Shown: piece by piece, positions 43,797-53,879 of the stretch
How positions within the stretch are numbered: position 1 is the stretch's first letter
Layout: each line of letters opens with the position of its first letter
DNA from: Bipolaris cookei
Taxonomy: Eukaryota; Ascomycota; Dothideomycetes; Pleosporales; Pleosporaceae
Direction of reading: 5' to 3'
NCBI GenBank assembly: GCA_002286855.1
Contig: NRSV01000080.1
Coordinates: 57,428 to 121,427 of the forward strand
DNA: 64,000 bases
The notes under the pieces: generated by a model
Database searches by the model: none
Seen by the model: the letters and a program-made list of their open reading frames with translations, nothing else
Told to the model about the DNA's origin: nothing
Made by a program: the position numbers and the translations under genes

Positions 43797-45243
43797 AATA
43801 TCGGACCCGCGGCTACAGTATAGCTACGACCCTACGAACCCTGCATATGCGACAGGACGACAAGGACCAACATCAACTGAAATACCCGAACAACATGGTC
43901 ATCAACGACAAAAACGGCAGCACCAACAATTAGAGAAAGTATACCTATTACAAAAGGCAAAAGAACCAAGCTACACAATACACACGGACGAGAACAGGGG
44001 TGTTTACAGCTAGTACCTAGCTGGTTTTGCCCTGTACAGATGCAAGAAGTGTTCATAGACCCGAAAGGGAACCAGGTAGCACTATAAATTGATCTTATTA
44101 TTGTGGCACGATACAAGATCGAGCTCAAAAGATCAAGGGGCTACCCGCAATCGAGCTAGTAGAAAAAAGCTGAAATCTAATCGCTGCCAAAGAATGGATT
44201 GAAGAAGGTATCCTTTCTGCTCTGAAAAGAACTACTATATATACCCCACAGTCTGATCACGTGATAATACATCACATTATATACGGACTTTTACGAACGA
44301 CAATATAGTAAGCAGTTTTTGTAGTACTGGGATACATGCGGCGGACCTAGAAGTTGTACTCAAACGGTTCAAAATCTCAACACCGTGACCAGGGATCGAT
44401 CCATAAATTGGACGCTATGAATATGGGGATAATTGGAGAGAACTGTCTCATTTGTATGATGCTGCGGTGCTGGATAAGTTGACAGTTGCGGCAAGAAAAT
44501 TGAAACTAGCCCTGCATTCACTCCAGGCCAGAAATGACCTTCTTCACCATGAAAACAACTCACTGCGCAGTAAGATATCCACCAAAAAAGGCCAAAAATC
44601 ACAATTAAGTTCTAGATCTGCAGCAGCACCAGGAATTCGAGAATACGGCAGTAGTCTGGAGTCCCAGATCTATCCGCGAGGCCCGCGCTCGAGAACGCGT
44701 CAGACAACAACAACAAGAATCTGCTAAACTAGAAAAGCAGAATAGAAGGGGAATCAAAGTTACTAATGCAGTTCTAAGCAAAAAATTGGCGGGGGAGACA
44801 AAGAAAAGTCGAGAAATTCAGAAAGTCAAGCGTGAGAAGGAGAGGCAGACAAAGGCTGCGCAACTCGCTGCCGCGCGCGCTCAAAAAGCTCAAGAACGGG
44901 CAGCTGAAAATACAAAAAAAACTTAAAATAGAAAGAATACAGCCAAAAGAAAAGCTTCAAAGTCTCAAAATCAAAATCCATCGAAGCGGCGTCGTGTTAT
45001 AGGTGATCAAAGTAGTAAGGGTGGCACTGAGTCGACCGCCAAGCCTCCCGCCAATACTACCACGCGCGGCCGCAATCTCAGACTGCCAAAGAAACTTGAG
45101 TAAATAGCAATATTATGTCGACAATTTAGACTACTCCACCAGAAACTCTCGCAATAATAGCTTGTGTATGGGGCTCTGCAGCCTCATTTTTAGTGGGCAG
45201 CCATATTTGGTGGGGTGTTGCAATCAGTGACCTGTTGCAAGCT

Positions 45244-46725
45244 ATGACCATATACGGTAGGGTAGATGAGCATGAGAATCAGAAAACATGATCTGTTTCC
45301 ACGATATACCTGATGCTAGGCAGTAGGTAGTAGATCTTTCGCAAGTCGTACTAAATCTTATTAAACGAGTTGCCAAGCTTGAGGAACTCGATTGGAGCTA
45401 TCCCAATAGAGGCAGGTTTAGCGAGCCGCCAACAATACCAACGGTTATGATTGGCTCATAGCGTTACAGTAATAGTACGGCCCCACCACCTCCCAGCCTC
45501 AGGTCTCGTCTCAGGTCCCGCCTCAAGCCCCGCCTCAAGTCCCGCCTCAAATTCTGGTCCCGCCTCACGTACTATTATACCCTCTCTACAGTTTAAAAAG
45601 AAATTAAAGAGAATCTATACGAGAATTATCGCAAGCGACTACCGTAAACGTTGTGCAGAAAGTAGTTTACTTCGGTGGGATGCAACTCACGCCATTCGAC
45701 ATGTATTGACGGCTGAACATATTGCCTGCTACCAAGATGTGCTCGAGAATTGGTCTTGCCAAGTGTGTCTCTGAATTCTATAGACATGATTATGTTGTAA
45801 CTGCTTATAATACATTCCAATTACACACGCCCGCATGATGCTGATGATGGTAACAGTATCTGCTCTGGTATGCGCATCGAAAAATTCGTGGAGTTGCTGA
45901 TGGCAAAGAAAGACACGTATTTCTCCTACTGCTAAAGGCGGATCAACAATGGCCTTAGGTATCTGTACTTTTTAGTCCATCTTAAATTAACCAACAACTG
46001 TCAAATCCACAAACCACGTCAGTCTCAAAGTAGCATCCAACGGCAGTCTGCTTAGGTAGCTACAGGGAACGTCTCGATATTTCTATCCACTTCTTTTTGA
46101 GATTTAAATTAGCAAAATAGTTATTGGATCCTCTAACGTACTCCAGATGGATCCATGATATTGTTACCAATTTGAGCCTGTTGAATGGGCTCTATAGCTA
46201 GCTAGCATAAGCATGAACCGGGTGCAAACAGCAAGGTACGAAGCATGTGCGCGCGGGCTAAAGAGGGTTTGCACGAATGCATAAGGGTTGCCAAAAAGAC
46301 AGGTGTGTGTAAAAGTTCTTGTTATTATTCTTCTTTACGTGCGTACAAGGTTCTCTTCTTATGCTCTCTGCTTTGGTCCTATTGTGGGAGTTGCCCACTG
46401 CTGTGTGCGGGGTAGAGCTTCCGAGCTATCCGATCGCTGTCACCTTACTTATATGGACAGGGCCTATTCAATACTTCGCTTTCCAATTAGAGCTTTCTGC
46501 TAGGTATCCCCAGCCCTGTGTCGCTTGTAGACAGCCAAACTGGATAGAATTTTGCAATATTTGTTGAAAGGCTAGAGTTCGGCATTTCAATGATGTTGAT
46601 GATGATGCAAAATGTATTTAAAGCCTTACCATACTTCCCATTAATGTACCAAGCATCTTGACCATCTCATCACTGTTACACCGAAACTGTAACATTCGTC
46701 CTCTTTTCGAGAAATTTTCAAGAAA
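45244..46725. other. No supported gene; short minisatellite
   Basis: A frame of 107 codons at 45451 owes its Pro/Ser repeats to a 12-nt minisatellite (45508-45565) and has no known motif. Nothing else is supported. Confidence 0.4.
45508..45565. repeat. Minisatellite, about 5 units of CCCGCCTCAAGT
   Basis: Imperfect tandem 12-mers (variants GTCTCGTCTCAG, CCCGCCTCAAGC, CCCGCCTCAAGT, CCCGCCTCAAAT). Confidence 0.7.
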
Positions 46726-47106
46726 ATGTGCATCGAAATCAACATTATGTACTCCATCCGTGACATCTTCGTTGCTACCACTCTTCATTGCGTAGTGCCA
46801 CTTTCCCTTGGCATCTCAGCACCCACTCAAGTCAATTCGATCGCTTCATACAACATCACCCAGTCCAAGAGTAATTCTATGGGGCATGTAATCAACGCGC
46901 CAGAAATCTTGAGCTTCCCAGAGGGCCGCATAGTGACCTGTGGCGTCACTAACCGGCCAGGTTACGACTGTGCATATAATATTTGCCCGCCAAACGAAGA
47001 GTACAAAGTCAGTGCCGCAGACAACTGCATATTCAGGAATCCAGTGAATACTCGCCCGGTGGGATACCGGTACTGTAGGTGCTATAAGACGTCCAGGTCT
47101 GGGTAG
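46726..47106 (+). CDS. Small secreted cysteine-rich protein (candidate effector)
   Basis: A 126-residue single exon with ATG at 46726; a second in-frame ATG at 46747 would place the hydrophobic signal (DIFVATTLHCVVPLSLGIS) nearer the start. After likely cleavage around residues 31-33 the mature chain of about 94 residues has six cysteines (72, 82, 87, 101, 117, 119) and no known domain. The pattern (C-X9-C-X4-C-X13-C-X15-C-X1-C) would allow three disulphides. Size, secretion signal, cysteine content and position between transposons are the usual profile of fungal apoplastic effectors. Function is not known, and the spread of cysteines also allows a defence-like or structural secreted protein. 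Confidence 0.55.
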   Translation: MCIEINIMYSIRDIFVATTLHCVVPLSLGISAPTQVNSIASYNITQSKSNSMGHVINAPEILSFPEGRIVTCGVTNRPGYDCAYNICPPNEEYKVSAADNCIFRNPVNTRPVGYRYCRCYKTSRSG

Positions 47107-47469
47107 TACATACATTTTGGATAAAACCTCGATAGCGAAAAATGCTATGGATGAAGCCCCAATTTAGCTTTCAATGTGAACAAGGTTTTGGCTTTATGTT
47201 GTTCTATGTTCCAGCTGCTTCAATCATTAGCTATTATAATTACTCTTATATTATAATATCAGTTTGACTATTGTAATTAGGTGCTTGATATCAGGGCGGG
47301 CTCCTAGGGGAGCCAAGCACGCAGCCATACGCACCAATAACTCAGCTAAAAAGGCAGGCACAAGACAACAAGCTTGGCTTGTTGCTCTCATGGCTGATAC
47401 TTGAGCTTACTGCGTCTTCGCAGGCTGATAGAGCCTAGCAATCTAGTTCTGTGACACTTTTCTCTAAAA
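47107..47469. other. Intergenic, no supported gene
   Basis: Downstream region of the secreted protein gene. Nothing further recognised. Confidence 0.4.
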
Positions 47470-47720
47470 AAGAGCCCACTGAAGGATTTCCTTGCTATCT
47501 AATATCTCTTTCTGCTATCAAACTGCTCTTTAGCAACAGTCGTCTAGCAAGCAATAGCTATTGCTTAACTAGACAAAGGCTGAAAAACAATAGCCGCACT
47601 TTACAATCAAAACCCCCCATTGTAAATAAATCCCATAGAACGGCTTTTGGCCAAAGTCTTACACAGTCCCTGACTGCATATAGACTCTAATGAAATAATA
47701 AAAAAACAATAATAATAACG
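47470..47720 (+). mobile_element. LINE 3' end, diverged
   Basis: Common 3' UTR with changes (GAACGGCTTTTGGCCAAAG) and an A/AAT-rich tail. More diverged than the other copies. No target duplication was identified. Confidence 0.75.
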
Positions 47721-47954
47721 TTAGCCGCCGTAGTATATCCGAGCCTACACAAAAATACTACCGAGACGGAAATACTCTATGAGGTGCTACTACACTACTC
47801 TACGTTCAAGCTCCGATAACCCTTTTTTCCCTACGAGGTTTTTCAGGTTTTCAGAATACGCAGTTATAATAGTAAAGCAAAAGGTCATAAAGAATATTTT
47901 AAGAAGAGGCAGAAGGTCATCGATTGTAGAGTCTCTCTGTGTCCTCTTACAATC

Positions 47955-48265
47955 TGTTACGAACCTGAAGGGAGGAGGCACGGCGGTTAAGTTAAGAAGC
48001 ATCGACGACCAGTCGACCCAGCCATATGTAACGCGGGGGCACGTATCACGTGACCTCCTCGGTGGCGCATGCCCGAGGAAAGGTCTTGGCAGACTCCTCG
48101 TACATAAGCCACCGAGGAATAGTCCTCGCACATAAGCCACCGAGGAATACTCGGGCTCCTCTGACCGAGGGTTACGAGCATCAAAAGTATATAGTAATAG
48201 GCATCGAACCCCTAGGGCTCGATGTGTTCAACTTAAGTTACGAGTACAAGTACAATATACGAGTT
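47955..48265. repeat. Candidate solo LTR with internal tandem repeat
   Basis: Starts TGTTACGAACCTGAAGG and ends with the GGCTCGATGTGTTCAACTTA and GAGTACAAGTACAATATA blocks shared with 26017-26279. Inside, ACATAAGCCACCGAGGAATA is repeated twice with about 29-bp spacing (48101-48150). A TATATAG lies at about 48189. Termini are not resolved. Confidence 0.45.
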
Positions 48266-48429
48266 ACTTGCAGAAACACTGTTCATACCACCCTGTCACT
48301 TCATCCGCGAAAACCAACCCAAGAGTCTTGACACCAGAAGTCTTATATTACTTCCACTCAAGATCCTACTCTTAACACAATCGTGCACGAACCAACGGAC
48401 CATAGTAGAGGGAACAATATTGAACGGTG

Positions 48430-48500
48430 GTTGCGCCAAAGTCTTACATAGCCCGAAGCTGCATATAGACTATAATGGAACAGTAATAATAATAATATGC
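48430..48500 (+). mobile_element. Very short LINE 3' end
   Basis: Only CCAAAGTCTTACATAGCC, the following 30 bp and the AAT tail of the LINE 3' UTR are present. Confidence 0.7.
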
Positions 48501-48667
48501 GAACATGAGCATTATATTTCGATCTGGTAGCGGTTGGCAAGCAAAGCGAACGCAGCTTCTTCCTCGTGTTCATTCAGAAAATACACATAAAACTCGCTGT
48601 GAACATTGCCATAACCATCTGCACCGATGGTGTAGGATACACTCATTCGACATCGCAATGCTGGGCT

Positions 48668-50029
48668 TTAATCCGTGAGGATCTTGTATGCCTTCTTACC
48701 TGGCTTGTTGTGTACAATCTCAATCCAAATTACTCTCAAAACATGCGCCTGAACGTCTGTCCATACAAATCCAGCTGCGGCAGTTTTCCATGCATCTCGT
48801 ATCCAGGTATCGCGTATACTAGCTACTGTAATCGAAGCGGTGAGCAAAACCCAGAGCATTAGATTCTTGTCTTGTCTCATTTTGCTATCCGCAGTGATGT
48901 ACGTTGTTCTCAGCTGCTCGACCACCCAGGCATACGGTATCCTACGTCCTGGGAGCTGGAATGTGGTAGTCAAAATGGCCAACATAGCCAGACGGACCAG
49001 TTCCTCGATTGGCTGCGTAACAACTTCCCCAAGGCATATGAGACGTGTTTGGAGGGAAGTAAGATCGACTTGGCAGATCTCGGGATTATGCATAACAAAC
49101 TTGAGGCGGTTGCGATTAATCATCAATGTAAGGTTTTGAAAGTCCTTGAAGACATTCACGATCCGATAGTCCCAGGCTGCCGATGGTTGGTAGAGATCTG
49201 GAGGTAGAGGCGAGTATGGACATCGTATCTGGCAGTCCCATGACTTTATAGGCTGCATGAAGTAAGGTCTTCGGCCAGAGGCGAGAAACCATGCAAGATC
49301 AATTCGATCAAGTTTGAAGTGGAGGGTTGGTCTCTCTTCGAGGAATGCCGCACTTCCCCTGAGCTGCACAATTCGACGCAAGCCTTCGAGGTGTGCGGCT
49401 GCTGCGACCCAGTCTCCAAACGCAATAGCCAATAGCGTGAGGTTTATGATGACCCGTAAGATCGATTCGTCTTGGTGCGCGAATGCCTTCTGCATTTTCA
49501 CGCGTAACAATGACAGGGTTGCCTGTAGATGGAATGTCGTCTGAATGCCCGGATTGCCCTTCGACTGGGGGGACTTGAAGTCTTTGATGGCGTAGCTCGC
49601 GCACAGCATGGAATGTAGAAAAGTCATGTCGGTGAAAAGCCAGGAGAAACACACCGATTCAAGACAGTCGAGATTGGTACAACGTTCCAAAGGTGTAACG
49701 TCATTGGCGAGAAAGTTGAATGCGAATGCATCAGCAAGAAGTATTTGGGCTTCGGGATCAATTCCGCGCCCAGAAAAGCGGATTGGCACGAGATCCTTGA
49801 TCAAAGGCTTTGGTGACAGAGCTGTCGAATGAGGGAGTGCTTTATCTGACGGAACACTTGGTGTCATCTCATTCGCGATCTTTCTCTTTTCTCGCTGCGT
49901 TCTCCTCGAGCCTTCGCGCTTATTTCTGCCCAGCATACATCGGCTCCTAATTTGCAAGCTTTTTCCGGGCTTGAGGTTTGACACAGGGTCAGATATGACA
50001 AATTCGAATTGTACATGTCGTGATGTCAT
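48668..50029 (-). CDS. Fungal transcription-factor-like regulator without zinc cluster
   Basis: A 453-residue single exon. The N-terminus (FEFVISDP, then a basic segment with RSRCMLGRNKREGSRRTQREKRK) is the start typical of a large fungal family that keeps the middle regulatory region of Zn2Cys6 factors but has lost the zinc finger. The helical middle (HSMLCASYAIKDF, LRVIINLTLLAIAFGDWVAAAAHLEGLRRIVQLRG) matches the fungal-specific transcription factor fold. Its regulatory role is inferred. It is divergent from the GMC oxidoreductase (start codons 742 bp apart), so local control of that gene is possible but unproven. Confidence 0.75.
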   Translation of the reverse strand: MTSRHVQFEFVISDPVSNLKPGKSLQIRSRCMLGRNKREGSRRTQREKRKIANEMTPSVPSDKALPHSTALSPKPLIKDLVPIRFSGRGIDPEAQILLADAFAFNFLANDVTPLERCTNLDCLESVCFSWLFTDMTFLHSMLCASYAIKDFKSPQSKGNPGIQTTFHLQATLSLLRVKMQKAFAHQDESILRVIINLTLLAIAFGDWVAAAAHLEGLRRIVQLRGSAAFLEERPTLHFKLDRIDLAWFLASGRRPYFMQPIKSWDCQIRCPYSPLPPDLYQPSAAWDYRIVNVFKDFQNLTLMINRNRLKFVMHNPEICQVDLTSLQTRLICLGEVVTQPIEELVRLAMLAILTTTFQLPGRRIPYAWVVEQLRTTYITADSKMRQDKNLMLWVLLTASITVASIRDTWIRDAWKTAAAGFVWTDVQAHVLRVIWIEIVHNKPGKKAYKILTD

Positions 50030-50771
50030 GTCGAGGTATTCGTACTGTGGTCCAAATTGCTATCCGTTTCCGACCCAGAGCGCTCTTTTAGTTCTGGTCC
50101 AAGGGCCAAGATTGATGCGCCTGACGGTAATTAATATATTTGTGGACGCCTTGAATGGCTTGGCGACGTAACACGCCCAAGATAACGCCTTGCGGTTGGG
50201 TGAGCGGTGACGCAAGTAAGATGAGGCGCATGGATTCTCTACCCTGCAGGGACAACTTGGCAGGAAAGAAACGCCCACATTGCTGTCTGCTTTGGGAATC
50301 TGCCAAGTCTCGCTTAGTCTTCTGCATCTTAAATGTGGGTGGCAACAGCACAAGCTGAGCTGGTAGTGTTTTTATGGCCTATTTATAGTATTGCGCCTTG
50401 CAAAGAAGAATAAGGTGAAGTTGTACATGATAGGTATGGCATATAGCTTGAGCATAAATTGCTATTCAGCTCTTCAACACCTTGTGCTGACGTTGAGAGG
50501 TCACTTTGCTGTCTCCAAGGAGCACCCGATCTTACGTGGGGCGGTCATTCTTACTGCTTGAGGTTGTACAACTACGATGAACGATTGTTGGGTGTTGCAG
50601 GATGGCGGTTCTAGAGAAGAAAGAATCAAAGTACTTAAGTCAAGAGATGCATTGAAAGAAGATCATCATTGCAGATCAATTTTGAGCACTTCATTCACAC
50701 TTTACTATCATTCTGTATCCTTTTCTTTCTGCTAGAGGGTAGAATTTTCAATATCTAGCTTCGCGTCGACG
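50030..50771. promoter_or_regulatory. Divergent promoter region (regulator and GMC oxidoreductase)
   Basis: No gene is supported: overlapping frames at 50060-50358 on both strands lack motifs. It must hold the promoters of both divergent genes. Confidence 0.4.
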
Positions 50772-52954
50772 ATGATTTTGACTTGGTCTTCTATCACTGC
50801 TCTTGCAGCTTGTGCGATTGCCGCGAACACGAATAGTGTCGAGTACGATTACGTTATAATCGGTTCAGGGCCTGGTGGAGGATCCCTCGCGTAGGTTACT
50901 CAGCTTGTTCAAGAAGTTCTACTGCATCGTTTGTACTAACCAACAACAAAGTGCTAATCTAGCGACAAGCGGATACTCTGTTTTCCTAATTGAAGCGGGA
51001 GGCGACGGCACAACTACATTTGTTGAGGAGATCCCATCCCTGTAGGTTTACATTTCGAGTTTCGTCACCATGCTAACAACTGTCGAAGAAATTCGGTTGC
51101 TGCTGAAGCTCCCCCTCACTCATGGAGCTTTTTCGTTGAGCATTTTGCGAACGAGACTCAGGCCCGACGTGATCCAAAGTACGCGTATCTAAGGAGTAAC
51201 GGATCGTATTACGTAGGTCTCGAACCTCCCGCAGATTCAACTCCGTACGTATACATTCTTTCCTATTAATTTGCTCCACGTGTGGCTGACGCGCCATAAA
51301 ATTGTAGTCTGGGTATTCTCTACCCTCGAGGTGCTACACTTGGCGGTAGCTCGCAAGTCAATGCGATGAACTTCGCATGGGCACCCGATAACGAGTGGGA
51401 TTACATAGCCAACCTCACTGAAGACGAGACTTGGCGACATGAGTACATGCGAAAGTATCTAATCGAGCTTGAGAACTGCACATATGTTCCGCATAGTACT
51501 CCTGGACATGGCTTTGATGGCCCTATTGTGGTAAGTCTCGTGTCGCCCAGACCGGTAATTGCCGCTGACGCGTAGGGAAACATATAGTCCAGTATGATGA
51601 ATCCATTGGTCACAACTGGAATCACATCAGAGAATGTAGCTCGCTTCGTGTCATCCATTATTCGCGAGACTGAAGGTATCGAAGCGGAAAGTATTCAACA
51701 TTTAGCCGAATTGCTTGTCCGTGATATCAACAGAATCGATGCAGACCGCTATGCGAGTAACCTGACGTTTTTGCTACCTCTAGCCATCGATCCTACTAGT
51801 GGCAGTAGGAGTAGCATTGGGAAACATCTCAACAATGTAGTTAAAGCCGGATACCCCCTAACAATCAGTCTCCATTCTCTGGCATCAAGGGTTCTTTTCG
51901 AGCACTGTGATGGGAAACCAAAAGCCTCTGCTGTGGAGTACATGCTTGGAGAAGGATTGTACTCAGCGGACCGTAGGTACAATGCATCTCAGCAAGCGAA
52001 TGACGTTAGGATCGTTCGCGCAAAGAAGGAGGTTATTGTAGCAGGAGGTACTTTCAACACTCCTCAGATCCTGAAACTTAGCGGAATTGGACCACGTGAA
52101 GAACTAGAGGAGCATGGAATACCGGTCATTGTCGACTTACCGGCAGTGGTAAGTCTCGCATGCACGTCAGATTGTTGACAATTCGGCTTACGATTCTACA
52201 GGGCAACTTCATGCAAGACAATTACGAAACGCCTGTGCACGTAAGAATCGAAGTTCCGTGGCAAGAAGCTACGAACGTCTCTTGCACCAGAACCTTTAAC
52301 GAATCAGATCCATGCTTTGTTGCATGGAGCACAAATGGGACTGGTCCTTACTCGTTGTCCGGCGGTACTTTCTTCCTGACTTGGCGAAGTAGCGTTAGCT
52401 GGGACAATGATGCAGATATCTTCTTCCTCAGCGCGGCTGGCTGGGGTGATTCTGGTTTCTATCCCGGCTTTTCTCAAAGACAGCCAATCCCGGATATGTG
52501 GGGAAGTTCAATAGTAAAGATGCAGACCGCCAACCCTTCCGGCAGCGTGCGTCTTCAGTCCAGGGATCCGCGACAAGCCCCGAAGATCAACTTCAACTTC
52601 TTCGCCGAGAATTCCGAAACGGATTTGCAAGCTCTAACCGAAGGTGTCGATCTTATGATGCGTGCCTACGACGATGCTGGACTGACCTACACGGTTGTTT
52701 CACCGAACCCAGAAGTTGAAATGCACCAAGCCCTCATGGATGAAGCATTCAGTCACCATGCTTCAAGTAGTTGTCGCATAGGCCCAACTGGGGACCGAGA
52801 ATCTTGTGTCGACTCCAAATTCCGAGTACATGGTGTTGACAATCTTCGTGTAGTTGACGCTTCTGTGTTTCCACGTGTGCCAGGTGCTATGCCAAATGGA
52901 CCAACCTTTACGATCTCTCGTAAGGCATACGCGGCTATCTTAGATGATTGCTGA
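50772..52954 (+). CDS. Secreted GMC-family FAD oxidoreductase
   Basis: Six exons (50772-50890, 50952-51041, 51089-51244, 51308-51530, 51588-52148, 52202-52954) join in frame to 633 residues. A signal peptide covers about residues 1-18. YDYVIIGSGPGGGSLAANLA (from 25) binds the FAD ADP part; PRGATLGGSSQVNAMNFAW (from 128) is GMC signature 1; IVAGGTFNTPQILKLSGIG is signature 2. The C-terminal catalytic pair is His568/569 (SHHASSSCRIG) and Asn615 (MPNGPTF), the His/Asn type seen in glucose and aryl-alcohol oxidases and glucose dehydrogenases. Substrate cannot be read from sequence; extracellular alcohol or sugar oxidation supporting wood- or wall-degrading enzymes is the usual role. Confidence 0.9.
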
Positions 52955-52999
52955 GAGATGTATACTAAAGCTAATTCGAAGTATCCTTGGTTTCTATAG

Positions 53000-53681
53000 A
53001 ATATATCTAGAGTGTTACTTGTATTTTCTATTTCTATTCTACGGCTAGCGTAACCGAGTGAGGCGCTGGCAGCGTATGCAGCGTCAACTTGCTTGATAGC
53101 TCGGATAAGATCCTTGTGTGCTCGGAATCCGTACACTTCAGGTAGATCGAGTTGTTGTGCTCTGCTGTATGCTGTGAGAAACTCGTTGCACAAGTCTTCA
53201 ATGTTCGATCTTCGAGCATGTGGGATCTCTGTTGATTCATAATCTTTCTGTACTCGATACTCCATATCAGAAGTAGTAAGCGAGAAGAGATCTTGTAGCA
53301 TCTTGATTTGACTGTAGACTGTCGCTTTGGCTTTGATATGATACAGTAGTTCCTGTTGTATTGTCTTAGTAATGTGTGCTTCAACTTGTCCTAACTCATC
53401 TCAAAGACGTCTGTATTCTTTGATCTCCTTGTAATAGCTACTGCGATCTTGGTTGTACTGCAGTAAGTCTTGTTGAGATGGTAGAGTTGCAGGTGATTCT
53501 TCGTCATTGACTGTCGGCGCTGGCCTGGTAGGCTGAACGGGTTTTTGTAGAGAATTGGGTGGTTGATCGGGATCAATGTATTCCCAAACGTCTCCTGCTT
53601 CGGCAATGCGTCTAACGATAAAGATCCAAAGCTCCTCATTGCTTTATCCTTGGAGGATGATGTCTAAACGAACTGTGTGCA
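53000..53681 (-). pseudogene. Copia-type gag fragment
   Basis: From 53681 the minus strand reads MHTVRLDIILQG, a stop, NEELWIFIVRRIAEAGDVWEY, a low-complexity Pro/Gln segment, a stop at RRL, then a long helical region to about 53000 (SQIKMLQDLFSLTTSDMEYR). The start is that of Ty1/copia gag-polypeptide proteins. No Cys/His knuckle or pol follows. Two stops and truncation make it non-functional. It lies tail to tail with the GMC gene. Confidence 0.65.
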
Positions 53682-53753
53682 TCGAGATTGCAGGATAAGT
53701 AGGTAGGTAGTCAATTGATTGAAGAAATGTGCGGATTAGGCCGGGCTCATAAC

Positions 53754-53879
53754 TGTAAGCAGTTGAGTGTGTGTGAAGTATTGTGTATTCTGATGTGTAT
53801 GATGATAGGAGCAAGTTTAAATACAGCGTTATTAGTCAGTGAGTGACCACGTGACTATACATGGTACTTCTGGGCTTAA
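53754..53879. mobile_element. LTR-like element, inverted copy of 24994-25120
   Basis: Starts TGTAAGCAGTTGAGTG and ends GGTACTTCTGGGCTTAAA, about 126 bp, matching the 127-bp element in reverse. The last bases differ from the expected GCTTACA and no 5-bp duplication is visible. It cuts off the left end of the pogo element that follows. Confidence 0.65.

Larger units (their letters stand above)
43218..44103 (+). mobile_element. tRNA-headed SINE-like unit, right copy (contains MITE)
   Basis: Mirror image of 41712-42605, separated from it by 612 bp of transposase. It interrupts the transposase after LFWQAYI. The tail after GATCTTATTATT is shorter than in the left copy. No clear target duplication was found for either copy. 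Confidence 0.8.
39965..45103 (+). pseudogene. Pogo transposase broken by three insertions
   Basis: HTH start (AKVIAAIDLKGLKRQVSYRE) before 40158, resumption as EAELVKYFTDL after the LINE, then SWITRFLRRNSDTLT near 41300. NMDKKSFLLGV (first Asp) follows the left SINE at 42613, then LALAWVEQPFDR, LLLDGCGSHITPGFIDYCDR (second Asp), and LLDVVLYKPLSSAYSD. After the right SINE comes AADLEVVLKRFKIST near 44330, a lysine-rich tail and the family end TTTRGRNLRLPKKLE (TAA near 45103). It has several stops and frameshifts. Sequences 41400-41711 and 44104-44320 are not explained by the transposase. Confidence 0.8.
39884..45241 (+). mobile_element. 5.4-kb pogo-type transposon carrying nested insertions
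   Basis: 31-bp ends starting GCTTGCAACAGGTCACTG (39884) are inverted at 45241 with one mismatch, flanked by TA (39882-39883 and 45242-45243). Transposase pieces in the plus direction (about 39965-40158, 41193-41400, 42613-43215, 44325-45103) are separated by a LINE (40159-41179), a SINE-like unit (41712-42605) and its inverted copy (43218-44103). Subtracting these gives about 2.3-2.6 kb, close to a normal pogo element. Confidence 0.9.

Noticed and set aside
45451..45774. 107-codon Pro/Ser-rich frame
   Set aside because: Its repeats reflect a 12-nt minisatellite; the remainder has no recognisable domain.
48095..48152. CRISPR-like short repeats
   Set aside because: Only two units in an LTR-like sequence of a eukaryotic genome; a simple internal tandem duplication.
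52753..53301. 182-codon minus-strand frame overlapping the end of the GMC gene
   Set aside because: The part beyond 53000 is the copia gag fragment; the part inside the GMC exon is only antisense read-through.
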